A DNA stretch of 47,471 nt from assembly GCA_023667315.1 (NCBI GenBank), contig JAMPAI010000015.1, forward strand, positions 1 through 47,471, written 5' to 3'. The notes under the pieces are model-generated. The model was not told the DNA's origin. It did not search any database and worked only from the letters and a program-made list of their open reading frames with translations. Within the stretch, counting starts at the first letter, position 1. The number at the start of each line of letters is the position of its first letter. The position numbers and the translations under genes are program-made. This document shows, piece after piece, positions 1 through 9,251 of this stretch. The DNA comes from Ruminococcus flavefaciens. Lineage in GTDB: Bacteria > Bacteroidota > Bacteroidia > Bacteroidales > P3.

Positions 1-2200
1 ATTCGGGAGACAGCACCGCCAGCACGTCGTTCCACTTCTGCACGATGATGCTGGACGGGTACGGTATCTCGAAAGTCAGAGTTTCATCCTGGGCGTAGCA
101 GCCCGAAACGTCCGCCTGCCACAGCTGCACCGTATATCGGTCAGGACGCGCCCCGGGCGGCAGCGGCAGATCCGTCTTCCGTTCCCCGCCACGGATATCC
201 ACCGCGGTATCGCGGAAGCCAGCCGCATGCGCCGCGGCATCGTAGCGGAACAGCACCTGTTGCGGGCTGCCCGTCTCTACACGGTAGGACACCGGGATGG
301 CGTTTGCCCCGCAGGGCGGCGTTATCGTGTCCGTCACCGCAATCCGCGCCGCGTTGCGCTTCTCCCGTACGTTCAGTCGCACGATGCTGTCGCAGCCCGC
401 CGCATTGGTGAACCTTATCTCGTGCTCGCCCGCCCCGTAGGCCTCGCCGTTGTAGCGCACGGGAAGCGAGTCCGCGCAGGCCTCGTAGCGCAGCACGCTT
501 TCCGTGGGCGCGATTTCCGAGAACACCGCCTCCACCAGGCAGTCGCCGTGCAGATCCGTCAGCAGGTAGGACTCCTGAGGGGTTACGGCTTCTCCGTCTA
601 TTTTCAGACTGTCCAGTATATGACAAGGGGCCGCAGTGAACCGCAACAAAAATTTTTCGTCTTCCCGCATCGTCGTGAACGTGGGGGCTACCTCCCCGTC
701 GCCGCGTACCTTTACCTGCACCTTATAGTAGTGCCACCGCCGCGACAGGACGTATTCGTGCACGCTGTCGCAGCCCGATGCCGTTACGTGGCGGTCGGTA
801 TGGTGGCCGAAATCCGCCACCTGCCTTCCGTCCATACCGTAGGGCAGTTCCTCTATGTAGCAGCTGTCGGTGTGGGCGGTGTGGAAGGTCGGGTGTATCG
901 CGGCCCGCAGGTGGTAGATGCTGTCCGTGCCGCCTCGGTATAGATCGTGCACCGTATCGGTATAATTACCCGATTGGGTTATTTCATGGCCGCGCCAGTA
1001 AAGCGTGTCCCCCGCGCAGGTGTGCAGGCTGTCGCGGAAATGCCGCTCCCGGTGCACGTACAGGGTGTCCAGCTGCACGCAGAGGATGCTGTCGCATCCG
1101 TGCACCGTCGGGTAGCGGCGCAGTTCCGTGAGGCCGAAGTTCCGTATCGTGTCCTTACCGTAGATATAGGGCATGGAATCACGCTCCACGGCGGCGCGGT
1201 GCGCCAACTCCTTATAGGTGGGGTAATGGTGCAGATACATCCGGTATATCGTGTTATACTCCGCCGTGGACGTCTCCACCACCTCGTAGTTCCAACCCTT
1301 GTTCCGTGCGTAGGTGTTTATCATCTTCACCGAATCGCACGGGCATACCGTGTCTGCCTTCAAATCCTGATACACGAGCCGCGAGGCCGGCACGGTCAGG
1401 TACACGTGCTTACCTTTTTCATACTCCCTATTACTACGGGCTTCTATTTTAACCGTAGTCGTTTCCTTTATCGGGTGACGCACATAGCCTATGTTCCCCT
1501 CTATCCTGATAACTCTGTAATCATGCGAATACCAATATACCCCATAACTCGTGTCCACATAAAAAGGCATCACCACGCTGTCCGCATTCTCGCCCGGATA
1601 GAGCAATATAGGCGAGGCCGCCAAATGAGTCTCATCTATTCGCGGATAAAAGCCATTTTCGAAGATAAAGTTTTCCACCCCTTCATCCCCCATCAGATTG
1701 CGCATAAATGCCGAATCGATCAGCTGCCAGCTCTCGAGGTTGTAGACATTCACTCCTTTCGTTGGCAGTTGCACATCCGGTGCCAAATTCTTGTCGTTGA
1801 AACAAAATGAAACTATCGGCTTTGTGGTTTCTTCCGGCATCGAAATTAGGCTCGGGGCACGTCCAAAGTTGAAGAGAAACAAAACACGTTGGCTCGTATC
1901 GTTGAGATTTAACATATAACAATTATTCACATAATCAGCCAGACGATAACGTGTAAGGTCTATACTTGCCCAACTTATTATTTTTTTGGCTTTGTACGAT
2001 CCAAAATCAAAATTACAACTTTTTTGCTCTGGATTTGAAGGTATAATAATATCTCCGTATGAAATACAACCTTCCTGACACCACCATTCATCCCAAATCC
2101 AATCCTTGGCTTCTGGAGCAAATTCTTGTCCAAAAGCCAAGGAGGATATGGCAATAAACAGAATGCTTAACACACCACGGAAACCATTGCACATCAACAT
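1..2200 (-). CDS. Large secreted protein with GCDSI-type repeats, partial (C-terminus beyond window)
   Basis: An open frame of 733 codons runs from ATG at 2200 off the left edge with no stop; I read every codon of it. A signal peptide (about residues 1-25, ending SLAFGQ) shows export. Degenerate repeats carry the motifs GCDSI (368-372), GGTDSI (423-428), GCDSV (476-480) and GCDSI (602-606), a pattern common in large Bacteroidota surface proteins. Residues about 492-555 resemble a divergent InlB B-repeat (VKVRGDGEV start, VEAVF end). A T9SS sorting domain may lie beyond the edge but is not seen. It follows the upstream gene by 7 bases, so it is the last visible gene of that operon. The first 260 codons are AT-rich and the rest GC-rich. 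A second ATG at 2194 is also possible. Function unknown; adhesin or surface-layer role is inference. Confidence 0.85.
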   Translation of the reverse strand, partial: MLMCNGFRGVLSILFIAISSLAFGQEFAPEAKDWIWDEWWCQEGCISYGDIIIPSNPEQKSCNFDFGSYKAKKIISWASIDLTRYRLADYVNNCYMLNLNDTSQRVLFLFNFGRAPSLISMPEETTKPIVSFCFNDKNLAPDVQLPTKGVNVYNLESWQLIDSAFMRNLMGDEGVENFIFENGFYPRIDETHLAASPILLYPGENADSVVMPFYVDTSYGVYWYSHDYRVIRIEGNIGYVRHPIKETTTVKIEARSNREYEKGKHVYLTVPASRLVYQDLKADTVCPCDSVKMINTYARNKGWNYEVVETSTAEYNTIYRMYLHHYPTYKELAHRAAVERDSMPYIYGKDTIRNFGLTELRRYPTVHGCDSILCVQLDTLYVHRERHFRDSLHTCAGDTLYWRGHEITQSGNYTDTVHDLYRGGTDSIYHLRAAIHPTFHTAHTDSCYIEELPYGMDGRQVADFGHHTDRHVTASGCDSVHEYVLSRRWHYYKVQVKVRGDGEVAPTFTTMREDEKFLLRFTAAPCHILDSLKIDGEAVTPQESYLLTDLHGDCLVEAVFSEIAPTESVLRYEACADSLPVRYNGEAYGAGEHEIRFTNAAGCDSIVRLNVREKRNAARIAVTDTITPPCGANAIPVSYRVETGSPQQVLFRYDAAAHAAGFRDTAVDIRGGERKTDLPLPPGARPDRYTVQLWQADVSGCYAQDETLTFEIPYPSSIIVQKWNDVLAVLSPE

Positions 2201-2207
2201 AAAAGCA

Positions 2208-4229
2208 CTATCGTTTAACCAACTTCTTAGTCGCCAAAACAGAACCTTCATTTATGAAGCGAACAAAATAGACACCTGACGGTAGACTATATAAGTTCAA
2301 TGTTTTCTGTTTCAATCCCGACATTGTAAAGAATTGCTGTCTTTGACCGTTCTCAGACAACAGCTCTATTTTGTCAATGTCAATATTCCAACGTACGACC
2401 ACTTGATTGCCCGTCGGATTCGGGAACATCTGTATAGTTGGCTCTATTTTATTTTTTCTATTCAATGTTGTCGGTTTTGTCGAAAAGGATGCAAATTCCA
2501 TATCTTCCGTCCACTCCACTACCTCATTGGTTACTGTCCAACAACCATGGTCATAACGATATGCCAATACCGGAGGTTCTCCATCAAATAAATATTGATC
2601 CGTCACAACATAAAAATCAACAACGTTATCAGGATGACAATATTTTTTATACCAAAGAAACTCAAAAACATCTTCATCCACATAATCCAAAATTCTCGGA
2701 GTAGCACAATATGTATATCCGTCGTCCAAAATAATCAATGTCGTATCAGCCCCTCTCACAAATACAGTATCATAAGATACAAATTTAGGACACGCAGGCA
2801 CTCCCGACACTCTATAAGACCTTGTAATATCAATCGACTCCTGTACAGCCACCGTAATCTCTCCACAAGTATCACAGCCTACAGGAATCCAATTTTCCGG
2901 CAAATCCCACAAATAGGCATTCCCTTCCCGTATATTCTCCACCCGCAACTGCAATGTATCGGGCAAACCGATATTCACGCAGCCGTCGTAATGCGCCAGT
3001 TCCGCTTCATACGTCACCACCGGAATGGAGTCGGAAACCTCCATATGCCATTCTCCCGAACAATTCTCTCCGGTAACCCTTACCCATCCATTGGCCTCGC
3101 CCACCAACACGCGAACCACCGTATCGTTGGGATCGGTTGTCGTATGGGTTTCAGGACTCCAACCGCCGCCGAATTCCCATGTGTAGGACACCGCATCGGG
3201 ATCCGCGTTGATGCGGAAAACTGCCGTTTCTCCCGGTTTCAGGCACTTCGCCTGCGAGATATCTATTCCCCGGTTCGTATCATAGGAGCAGGTCTTGTTG
3301 CAACGTACCACCTTGTAGGGGGTATACGCCGTGTCGATGCCAAATCCGTTCGTGGCATACAGCACCACCGTTCCCTGTTTTTCTTCTCCCGTAAAATACA
3401 GTACCGCCTTTTCGCCGTTGTCTGACGGAAGCACTTCCCAATTTTCGTTCCAACATTCCCACCAATACAAGTATCCTTTCCGGGGATTCTTTACCGAAAG
3501 CGATACACTGTCTTGGGTAAGGGGAACGCACGCCAACACATCGACCTCTTCTATTTCCGGAGCCTCCGTGCCCACAGACAAGGCCATCTTCCCCACCAGG
3601 CCCGAATTGCAGGCAAGATTCATGCGGACACTCAGGGTGTCGCCCGCCCTTGGAGCGGAAGATACGTCATAGGTAACGTATTCCCTGTTCGAGGACGACT
3701 TCACCATCTTCATATACGACGGTGCCGTCCATGTGATGGAGGCGTTCGACAACAGCCCCGACACCCAGAAGGTGGACTTTTCGCCTTCGGAAACAAGCGG
3801 GTTCCCCTCGATGACCGGCACGAAACGGGAACTGTAAATTTTATTGATTCCAAATCTCGCATAATAGGAATAGGAAACGCATCCCGACTTGACGCAGGCC
3901 TTGTTCTGGTCGGAACGGAGCCTGTAGGAGAACGCAAGGGAGGCCAAGCCGGTATCGGTGGACCTTACACGGATAAAGTCATAGCCTTGTTCCACCACCT
4001 CCAAGGCTCCATAAGCACTCCATCCGCTTCCTATCACATCACCCGTATCAATGGAGGCCGGGAAAACGTAACGGTAGGTATGAATCGCCTGGTCGTCGGC
4101 GCTTATGCAGGAAGAATCGCCTATGATACTCCCCCTTTCATATTGGTTGTGGCATTGTGCCTGCACGGATTGGCAAGACACTCCTATTGTAAAAATTGCC
4201 AAAAAGAATCCTATCAAAAGCCTTTTCAT
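2208..4229 (-). CDS. T9SS-secreted protein with PKD-like domains
   Basis: 673 residues. An N-terminal signal peptide (about 1-25, ending VQAQ) is followed by beta-rich modules. The clearest is PKD-like at about 325-400, with the motif SYTWEFGGGWSPE typical of Bacteroidota PKD-like domains. Residues about 600-673 form a type-A T9SS sorting domain: it starts IQMFPNPTGNQV, has LPSGVYFVRF, and ends KKLVKR. The protein should therefore pass the outer membrane by T9SS and be anchored or released at the surface. It lies 14 bases downstream of the 831-residue paralogue and 7 bases before the next gene. No catalytic domain is recognisable. A structural or adhesive role is likely but not shown. The 3' third (about 2200-2950) is more AT-rich than the rest. 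Confidence 0.88.
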   Translation of the reverse strand: MKRLLIGFFLAIFTIGVSCQSVQAQCHNQYERGSIIGDSSCISADDQAIHTYRYVFPASIDTGDVIGSGWSAYGALEVVEQGYDFIRVRSTDTGLASLAFSYRLRSDQNKACVKSGCVSYSYYARFGINKIYSSRFVPVIEGNPLVSEGEKSTFWVSGLLSNASITWTAPSYMKMVKSSSNREYVTYDVSSAPRAGDTLSVRMNLACNSGLVGKMALSVGTEAPEIEEVDVLACVPLTQDSVSLSVKNPRKGYLYWWECWNENWEVLPSDNGEKAVLYFTGEEKQGTVVLYATNGFGIDTAYTPYKVVRCNKTCSYDTNRGIDISQAKCLKPGETAVFRINADPDAVSYTWEFGGGWSPETHTTTDPNDTVVRVLVGEANGWVRVTGENCSGEWHMEVSDSIPVVTYEAELAHYDGCVNIGLPDTLQLRVENIREGNAYLWDLPENWIPVGCDTCGEITVAVQESIDITRSYRVSGVPACPKFVSYDTVFVRGADTTLIILDDGYTYCATPRILDYVDEDVFEFLWYKKYCHPDNVVDFYVVTDQYLFDGEPPVLAYRYDHGCWTVTNEVVEWTEDMEFASFSTKPTTLNRKNKIEPTIQMFPNPTGNQVVVRWNIDIDKIELLSENGQRQQFFTMSGLKQKTLNLYSLPSGVYFVRFINEGSVLATKKLVKR

Positions 4230-4243
4230 ATCCTTGAATTTTA

Positions 4244-6739
4244 CTATTGTACAATCAGTTTTTTAACGATGATGTCTTCATCCCCTACCCGTACCCTTAC
4301 GAAATAAAGGCCGCTCCGGAAACTTGCCGTCGGAAGTTCCGCCACGTCCGCATCGGCTTTTTGACGATACAGACAGACGCCCTGTTCCGTAAGGATTTCT
4401 ATGACGGCTCGTTTATCCACCATGGCTCTCTCCATATACAGCAGAGTGTTGCCGTGGGTGGGGTTCGGAGCAAGCAAGAAGCCGCCACGATGATTCTCTT
4501 CCTGCGGCGGGGCCGCATAACTCATACCTTGCACGTTCTCGTTCCCCGTACCGTTTTGAGCGATTCCCGTACTTGATGAAGTGGCGATATTCTGCAAAGT
4601 GGACACTTCTTCTATCGTTTGGCTGTAGTAGGAATAACACGACGTGTTTTTATTTGTCAGAACACATGCTACATCAAAAGGAAGAGAAGGTCTAACGAAT
4701 TGAAGTATTTGTAATGAGTTGCTACCGTTGATTTTTAAACTACTCGTCCAAAAAAATGCAAAAGGATCAAGTTCCTCACGTTCTTTTTGTATTTCATCAG
4801 GAGAATTTTGACAAAAACCAACCATACGCCTTGCCATTGTTGCAGAACCACTAAGTTTTGAATCAATATGCCATTCCTCACCTAATCCCGCTCCTGTCGC
4901 GTATAGAACTTTCGTTATTGGTTCACTATCTCCACAACCAACTACCGATGCAGATACACTAACCGAGATAGACTTTCCCCTATTCTCCAATTTATAATTG
5001 GCTACAACGAGAGTGGAATTGCTGTCGGATTGGCCTATCTGCCAAAATTTACCAGCTTCTTCCTCAGGGTACCACTTAAATTCAACTCCCTCCTGCGGCT
5101 GTACCCGGAGTTCTATCGTGTCCGCTATACCCAACGGGATACAAGCATTCCACGAGGTATCCCATGAAGGTTTTTCGGGAAGGGGTCGTAGTTGCAGGGT
5201 GGCACTATCCCTCCTTCCGCATTCCTTGGCCTTTACCTTCACATACAGATTCGGGTCACCCGGATTGGTCAAGCGCAACAAAATACTGTCTTGCTTTGAA
5301 TATGTAGTGGAATCTATTACTACTCCGTTGCCATACCAATGCACCTCCGGATTAATCCCGTTGGATATTAGCCTAATTACATTACTATCACGTACACTGA
5401 CACACATCGGGCTTGAACCGAGAGAAACTTTAAAGTCCTCTCGAATGTTGAAAGTCACGGAATCGACAATATCGGGACAAAACTTGGAAAAGACAGACAT
5501 TCTATAAACCGAATCCTTTCCTTGAATTACAAAATCTTTATTCCACGGCAAAGTATCATATTCCCTACCCGATTTCCATACCAAGTCTTCGTGAGGGGCG
5601 TTCTGCAACAATAGACGCAAAGTATCACCCTTGAAAAGACAATCGGCATCGCCTTGCAGATAAATGTTTCTCCCATCCGCCACCACACTGCGGTGCAACA
5701 CCTGTGCAACAGTATCCGAAGCTTTGCACCCTCCTGCGGACACCAATTTTAATTTCACTGAATCATTTAGGGGAATCTTCATTATAACTGATGTGCCTTG
5801 TTGAGTATCTACAACTACCCCTCTCGTCAAATCCTCAACAGACCAATGGTACGACAATCGGGAATCCGGTTTTTTTATCTTGACATCAAACGAAGTCGCA
5901 TTTGCCGCGACACACGCCAAGTCTTCCATAACCGGGGCTGGAGTCAGTTTACCGATAAAAATCGTATCGGAACGGGTTTCGCCTTTGCAGGCAGTTGCCG
6001 TACACACAATCGGATACAAATATCCATCATCCGGTATACTATAGAATTTTACGGGGGTATTTTGTGCTTCGAAAGGAACCACTCCATTTGTATTCAATGC
6101 AATCCAATCTAAACCGTAGGGAAGATATGCAGAATCCATCGATAATTCCACTTTTCCATTATTAAAACACGTTTCCCCTTGAATTTTGAATGGAGTAACA
6201 GCAGTATCAGGGAGGGACAACCCAAATTTATAGACGAATGCAGCTTGATGTTTTGTTTTCACAAACGCTGTATCAGAAACTTTCCTTGCCTTTCCTGTCT
6301 CAGTTTCAGAAAGCAGTTTCCCGAAAAAATACCACATAGCCAAAGAGTCCTCCGACATGCCGGGTTTCTCTTCTGTTGGAATTTTAGAGCAAACCAATTT
6401 CCGTGTATAAGTTATCGGTATGGTAAGCTCAGTGTTTTGAGACACACTAAAAGTATCACTCCAACTGAGCACTTGCGTTTTATCGCCTACTTGAACCATC
6501 GCCTGAACATTAGATGGAACCGATACCTCTACCGTGCCACAAAGTTCACCCCATATCTGTTTTTCCTTTCGTTCCAACCTTTCTTGTATCTGCTTCTTGC
6601 ACTCAGTCATATCTATAACTTGACCTTTTCCTACACAGATAGTGGTATCCCAAATCGGTTCAGCGTTTCCCGCCCCAAACGCCCGGCAAAACAAGGCGCA
6701 TACGGCGAATAGTATTGTATATATGATTTTCGTTTTCAT
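4244..6739 (-). CDS. T9SS-secreted protein with Ig/PKD-like modules
   Basis: 831 residues. A signal peptide (about 1-24, ending RAFGA) leads into repeated beta-sandwich-like segments with regularly spaced cysteines and SYHWSVED / FKWYPEEE motifs of the PKD-like type. Residues about 753-831 form a T9SS sorting domain: LLAPNPTHGN start, SFRSGLYFVRV, and terminal VKKLIVQ. Its N-terminal part aligns by eye with the frameshifted gene just upstream: KTQVLSWSDTFSVS here against NGNTIKW...INISGL there, then ITYTRKL against VSYTREI. The two are therefore paralogues. It starts 22 bases after that gene and shares its operon. The last ~300 coding bases are GC-richer than the remainder. No enzyme motif is seen. 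Confidence 0.87.
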   Translation of the reverse strand: MKTKIIYTILFAVCALFCRAFGAGNAEPIWDTTICVGKGQVIDMTECKKQIQERLERKEKQIWGELCGTVEVSVPSNVQAMVQVGDKTQVLSWSDTFSVSQNTELTIPITYTRKLVCSKIPTEEKPGMSEDSLAMWYFFGKLLSETETGKARKVSDTAFVKTKHQAAFVYKFGLSLPDTAVTPFKIQGETCFNNGKVELSMDSAYLPYGLDWIALNTNGVVPFEAQNTPVKFYSIPDDGYLYPIVCTATACKGETRSDTIFIGKLTPAPVMEDLACVAANATSFDVKIKKPDSRLSYHWSVEDLTRGVVVDTQQGTSVIMKIPLNDSVKLKLVSAGGCKASDTVAQVLHRSVVADGRNIYLQGDADCLFKGDTLRLLLQNAPHEDLVWKSGREYDTLPWNKDFVIQGKDSVYRMSVFSKFCPDIVDSVTFNIREDFKVSLGSSPMCVSVRDSNVIRLISNGINPEVHWYGNGVVIDSTTYSKQDSILLRLTNPGDPNLYVKVKAKECGRRDSATLQLRPLPEKPSWDTSWNACIPLGIADTIELRVQPQEGVEFKWYPEEEAGKFWQIGQSDSNSTLVVANYKLENRGKSISVSVSASVVGCGDSEPITKVLYATGAGLGEEWHIDSKLSGSATMARRMVGFCQNSPDEIQKEREELDPFAFFWTSSLKINGSNSLQILQFVRPSLPFDVACVLTNKNTSCYSYYSQTIEEVSTLQNIATSSSTGIAQNGTGNENVQGMSYAAPPQEENHRGGFLLAPNPTHGNTLLYMERAMVDKRAVIEILTEQGVCLYRQKADADVAELPTASFRSGLYFVRVRVGDEDIIVKKLIVQ

Positions 6740-6761
6740 TGTTCTATATCTTAAGTTCTAC

Positions 6762-8024
6762 TTAAAAACCTTTGTTTATTTTTTTCTGCGAATGAAACAC
6801 AAGTGTTTTGCTTTCTTTTCCGCGGCACGAAACGTACGAAACCGTTACCGAAATGGAGTATTCGGAAGCAGGTGCCGTCACCGTGGCCTCCGCCGTTCCC
6901 TGCCAGTTTTTTGCCAGTGATGAACTGGTTCCTCCCGTGATGTACGAACTCCATGTATAGTTGCCAGTGATGGAACTATGTTGGGGTGCCGTCAATATTA
7001 TTCGTGTACCCGAATCCACGGTATCCCCACTTTGTAATATCCTGCCATCCACAGTTCTTGCCACAAAGTCCGTATAGGCTTCCGAGATGGAAACATAATC
7101 CGTTGTAGATCCCCCACACTCAGTATCCTGTATTTTAATGGATACCGTTTGTCCAAGCCCGGATGGTTTCGTAATGGTCGCCATATCTTTCCTGCCATTG
7201 ACAGACATTAAAACCGTATAGCCATTAGGCACCCCCCATTTCAAATTCATATTGGGTAATGGGGGATTTGTTGACATCCTGAATGGAATACCCGTAGTGG
7301 GACACGAATCCAATACTTTCAAACTTATGTTATTCCCTAATGTTCGGTGAACAATAGCCTCTGTTGCGTTGTAATAACACCCACCGTGTGTTATCAATCG
7401 GATGGCAAAATCATCTACACCCCTGGAAGGATAACTGATTTTTTGGGAATAAGAATCTGAATGCAATACTTTTAGTACCGGTACTCCTTCCCATTCAAAT
7501 GATACTCCCGGAGTGATATTGGACGCTGTCACTTCTATTTGGTTTTTCTCCGTTGAAAGACAGTCGTCAAATGACAAGGTGGATTTCGGGAGGTTCGCTG
7601 TACGGAGTCTAATAGAAGAAGCTCTTGTATTTCCGGCACAATCAGACACGTTACAACGCACGGATGTGGTAAGGAAGATCGCATTTGCCCGTCTTGTAAA
7701 CAAAAAAATGTTCCCATCGATCTTACTTATGGATCCGATAGATCTGTCATAAGTCCATTGATGTTTCAAATCTGCATAACACTCTGGAATGGACAACTCG
7801 ACTTCATCATTTAAGCAGGTGTCCCCGCTAAGGACAAATGATTCTGAACTCGGAAAAGATTTTTTGATGAGTAGATTGACCCTCCATTTCCGTTCGCTTT
7901 TCAATACGACATCCGGATAACCGTCTTCTTTTTCGCCCCAAAGGATTTCTTGACTTGACTTTAATACGTTCTGCCTGATTTCACGCGTATAAGAAACCGT
8001 ACACTGCACCAGCTGATTGTTCAA
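6762..8024 (-). CDS. 3' part of a frameshifted secreted PKD-like protein
   Basis: A 420-residue frame that can only start at a non-ATG codon (TTG at 8024) and has no signal peptide, although every neighbour has one. The missing start lies in another frame at 7981-8325. This frame stays open upstream to 8048, and its first residues (INISGLNNQLVQCTVSYTREI region) continue the homology with the 831-residue paralogue exactly where the upstream frame loses it. It contains PKD-like segments with TWSSYITGG and VTVSYVSCRG motifs. It ends KKINKGF with no T9SS sorting domain, unlike the next two genes. As it stands the sequence would give no exported product. Probably a pseudogene, a phase-variable gene or a sequencing error. 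Confidence 0.6.
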   Translation of the reverse strand: MNNQLVQCTVSYTREIRQNVLKSSQEILWGEKEDGYPDVVLKSERKWRVNLLIKKSFPSSESFVLSGDTCLNDEVELSIPECYADLKHQWTYDRSIGSISKIDGNIFLFTRRANAIFLTTSVRCNVSDCAGNTRASSIRLRTANLPKSTLSFDDCLSTEKNQIEVTASNITPGVSFEWEGVPVLKVLHSDSYSQKISYPSRGVDDFAIRLITHGGCYYNATEAIVHRTLGNNISLKVLDSCPTTGIPFRMSTNPPLPNMNLKWGVPNGYTVLMSVNGRKDMATITKPSGLGQTVSIKIQDTECGGSTTDYVSISEAYTDFVARTVDGRILQSGDTVDSGTRIILTAPQHSSITGNYTWSSYITGGTSSSLAKNWQGTAEATVTAPASEYSISVTVSYVSCRGKESKTLVFHSQKKINKGF

Positions 8025-8325
8025 TCCAGATATATTGATGTATCCACTTTATTGTATTCCCATTCTCCGTAAATTGAAAACTAGGTTCACTGTATGAAAC
8101 TTGATACGATACGGTATCTGTATTTTTCCTTATTACCGATAAACTGTCTTCGGCACGAAAAGAAGCAAACAATACGTTTACCGTGGGGCGCACATTCACA
8201 CTTTTGAGATCGCTTTTGATACACATCTCTTCCGTTCGGACAACCAGCTCATTCGCGACCGTCATTGTGTATCCGGCCAACCAGAAACATACCCCTAAGA
8301 GCACCCGACACATAACTGTTTTCAT
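7981..8325 (-). CDS. 5' part (signal peptide) of the same frameshifted secreted protein
   Basis: 114 residues starting MKTVMCRVLLGVCFWLAG, a good signal peptide (cleavage near VANE). Residues about 30-95 match the N-terminal region of the 831-residue paralogue. After NGNTIKW the reading frame runs into unrelated sequence and stops at 7981, while the homologous continuation lies one frame away (6762-8048). A single inserted base, or two deleted bases, between about 8036 and 8048 would explain the break. It is the first gene after the operon promoter, with a leader of about 95 bases. Standing alone it could encode only a short exported peptide, which I think unlikely. Confidence 0.6.
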   Translation of the reverse strand: MKTVMCRVLLGVCFWLAGYTMTVANELVVRTEEMCIKSDLKSVNVRPTVNVLFASFRAEDSLSVIRKNTDTVSYQVSYSEPSFQFTENGNTIKWIHQYIWIEQSAGAVYGFLYA

Positions 8326-8427
8326 AGTATTTGTTTTAGATGATTAACTTCAATATTACTCTGTTGTGATGACTATTGGGAGTTTAATATATTTCCCCTT
8401 TTTCTCTAATGGAAATGAGAAACACTG

Positions 8428-8457
8428 CAAATGTAGTGGTTTTTAACCGAAACCAAA
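8428..8457 (-). promoter_or_regulatory. Bacteroidota-type promoter of the secreted-protein operon
   Basis: Read on the minus strand, a -7 box TACATTTG (8428-8435) fits TAnnTTTG exactly. A TTTG at 8454-8457 lies 18 bases upstream, in the -33 position. Transcription would begin near 8420 and give a leader of about 95 bases before the ATG at 8325. The -33 box overlaps the upstream arm of the FKBP operon terminator. The motif rule is established for this phylum; its use here is inferred. Confidence 0.6.
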
Positions 8458-8483
8458 AATACCGCCCCGAAAGGCGGTATTTT
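8456..8483 (-). terminator. Intrinsic terminator of the parC-prmC-FKBP operon
   Basis: A perfect 11-base-pair stem (8456-8466 with 8473-8483) encloses a 6-base loop. The core is ATACCGCC/GGCGGTAT. A-rich and T-rich ends give a U-tract on the minus-strand transcript. It lies 73 bases past the FKBP stop codon and nearly as far upstream of the next gene's promoter box. Symmetry means it could also act on the other strand, but nothing converges here. Confidence 0.8.
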
Positions 8484-8555
8484 ATAATGCAAAAGAGTGA
8501 AACATACCCGTTTGCAAACAATGCTTAAATCAGGCATTTTTTTGGGAACTCGGTT

Positions 8556-9236
8556 TTACTTCTTGGGGTTCACCTTGAGCAGTTCCACTTCGAAGATGAG
8601 GGTCGAGCCTCCGGGAATGGGGCCGTTGCCGCCATCGCCGTAGGCCAGGTCGGAGGGAATGTAGAAGATGGTCTTGCCGCCTTCCTTCATCAGCTGCAGG
8701 CCTTCCGTCCAGCCGGCAATCACCCCGTTGAGCGGGAAGGAGATCGGCTCCCCGCGTTCCACCGACGAATCGAATACCGTGCCGTCGAGCAGCTTGCCCG
8801 TGTAGTGAACCAGCACCTCATCGGTAGCCTTGGGCGAAGCGCCCTTGCCCTTTACGATTTCCTTGTACTGCAGGCCGCTGGCGGTCTGACGCACGTCTTT
8901 GTCGTTCTTAAGGTTTTCGGCCAGGAATTCCTTGCCCTTTACCTTGTTTTCGAGCGATTTTTCGGAGGCCTGGCGTTGCAGCCCCTGCTGCCATTCGCCC
9001 AGGATGCGCTGCACCTCGGCCTGCGAATAGCCGCTCTGCTTGCCTTCGAGGGCGGTCTTCACGCCTTCCAGAAAGCTTTCCACATCAAAACGATAGGGAA
9101 TATCATGCATATTGCGTCCCATCGAGAATCCCACCAGATAACTTGCCGTGTCTTTTACTTCCATTGCGTTTGTTTTAGGGTTTAAAAATGCTGCCATCAT
9201 CAAGCCCATGGCAAAGGGCATCCATATTCTTTTCAT
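8556..9236 (-). CDS. FKBP-type peptidyl-prolyl cis-trans isomerase, exported
   Basis: 226 residues: signal peptide (about 1-24, ending KTNA), a helical FKBP N-terminal dimerisation region (about 28-115, DTASYLVGFSMGRN start), then an FKBP catalytic domain (about 130-226) with VLVHYTGKLLDGTVFDSS, GVIAGWTEGLQLMKEGGK and IPSDLAYGDGG. This layout matches FkpA/Mip-type periplasmic isomerases that help outer-membrane and secreted proteins fold. The signal peptide has no obvious lipobox cysteine. It is the last gene of a five-gene operon, 15 bases after the kinase-like gene, and is followed by the terminator at 8456-8483. The neighbouring secreted-protein array could be a client, but that is only inference. 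Confidence 0.92.
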   Translation of the reverse strand: MKRIWMPFAMGLMMAAFLNPKTNAMEVKDTASYLVGFSMGRNMHDIPYRFDVESFLEGVKTALEGKQSGYSQAEVQRILGEWQQGLQRQASEKSLENKVKGKEFLAENLKNDKDVRQTASGLQYKEIVKGKGASPKATDEVLVHYTGKLLDGTVFDSSVERGEPISFPLNGVIAGWTEGLQLMKEGGKTIFYIPSDLAYGDGGNGPIPGGSTLIFEVELLKVNPKK

Positions 9237-9251
9237 TTCGGATCTGTTTTT

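Noticed and set aside
360-1110. Recurring gatgctgtcgca-like sequence, at first like a DNA repeat array
   Set aside because: It encodes the GCDSI motif of a repeat protein; spacing and flanks differ, so it is not CRISPR or a mobile repeat.
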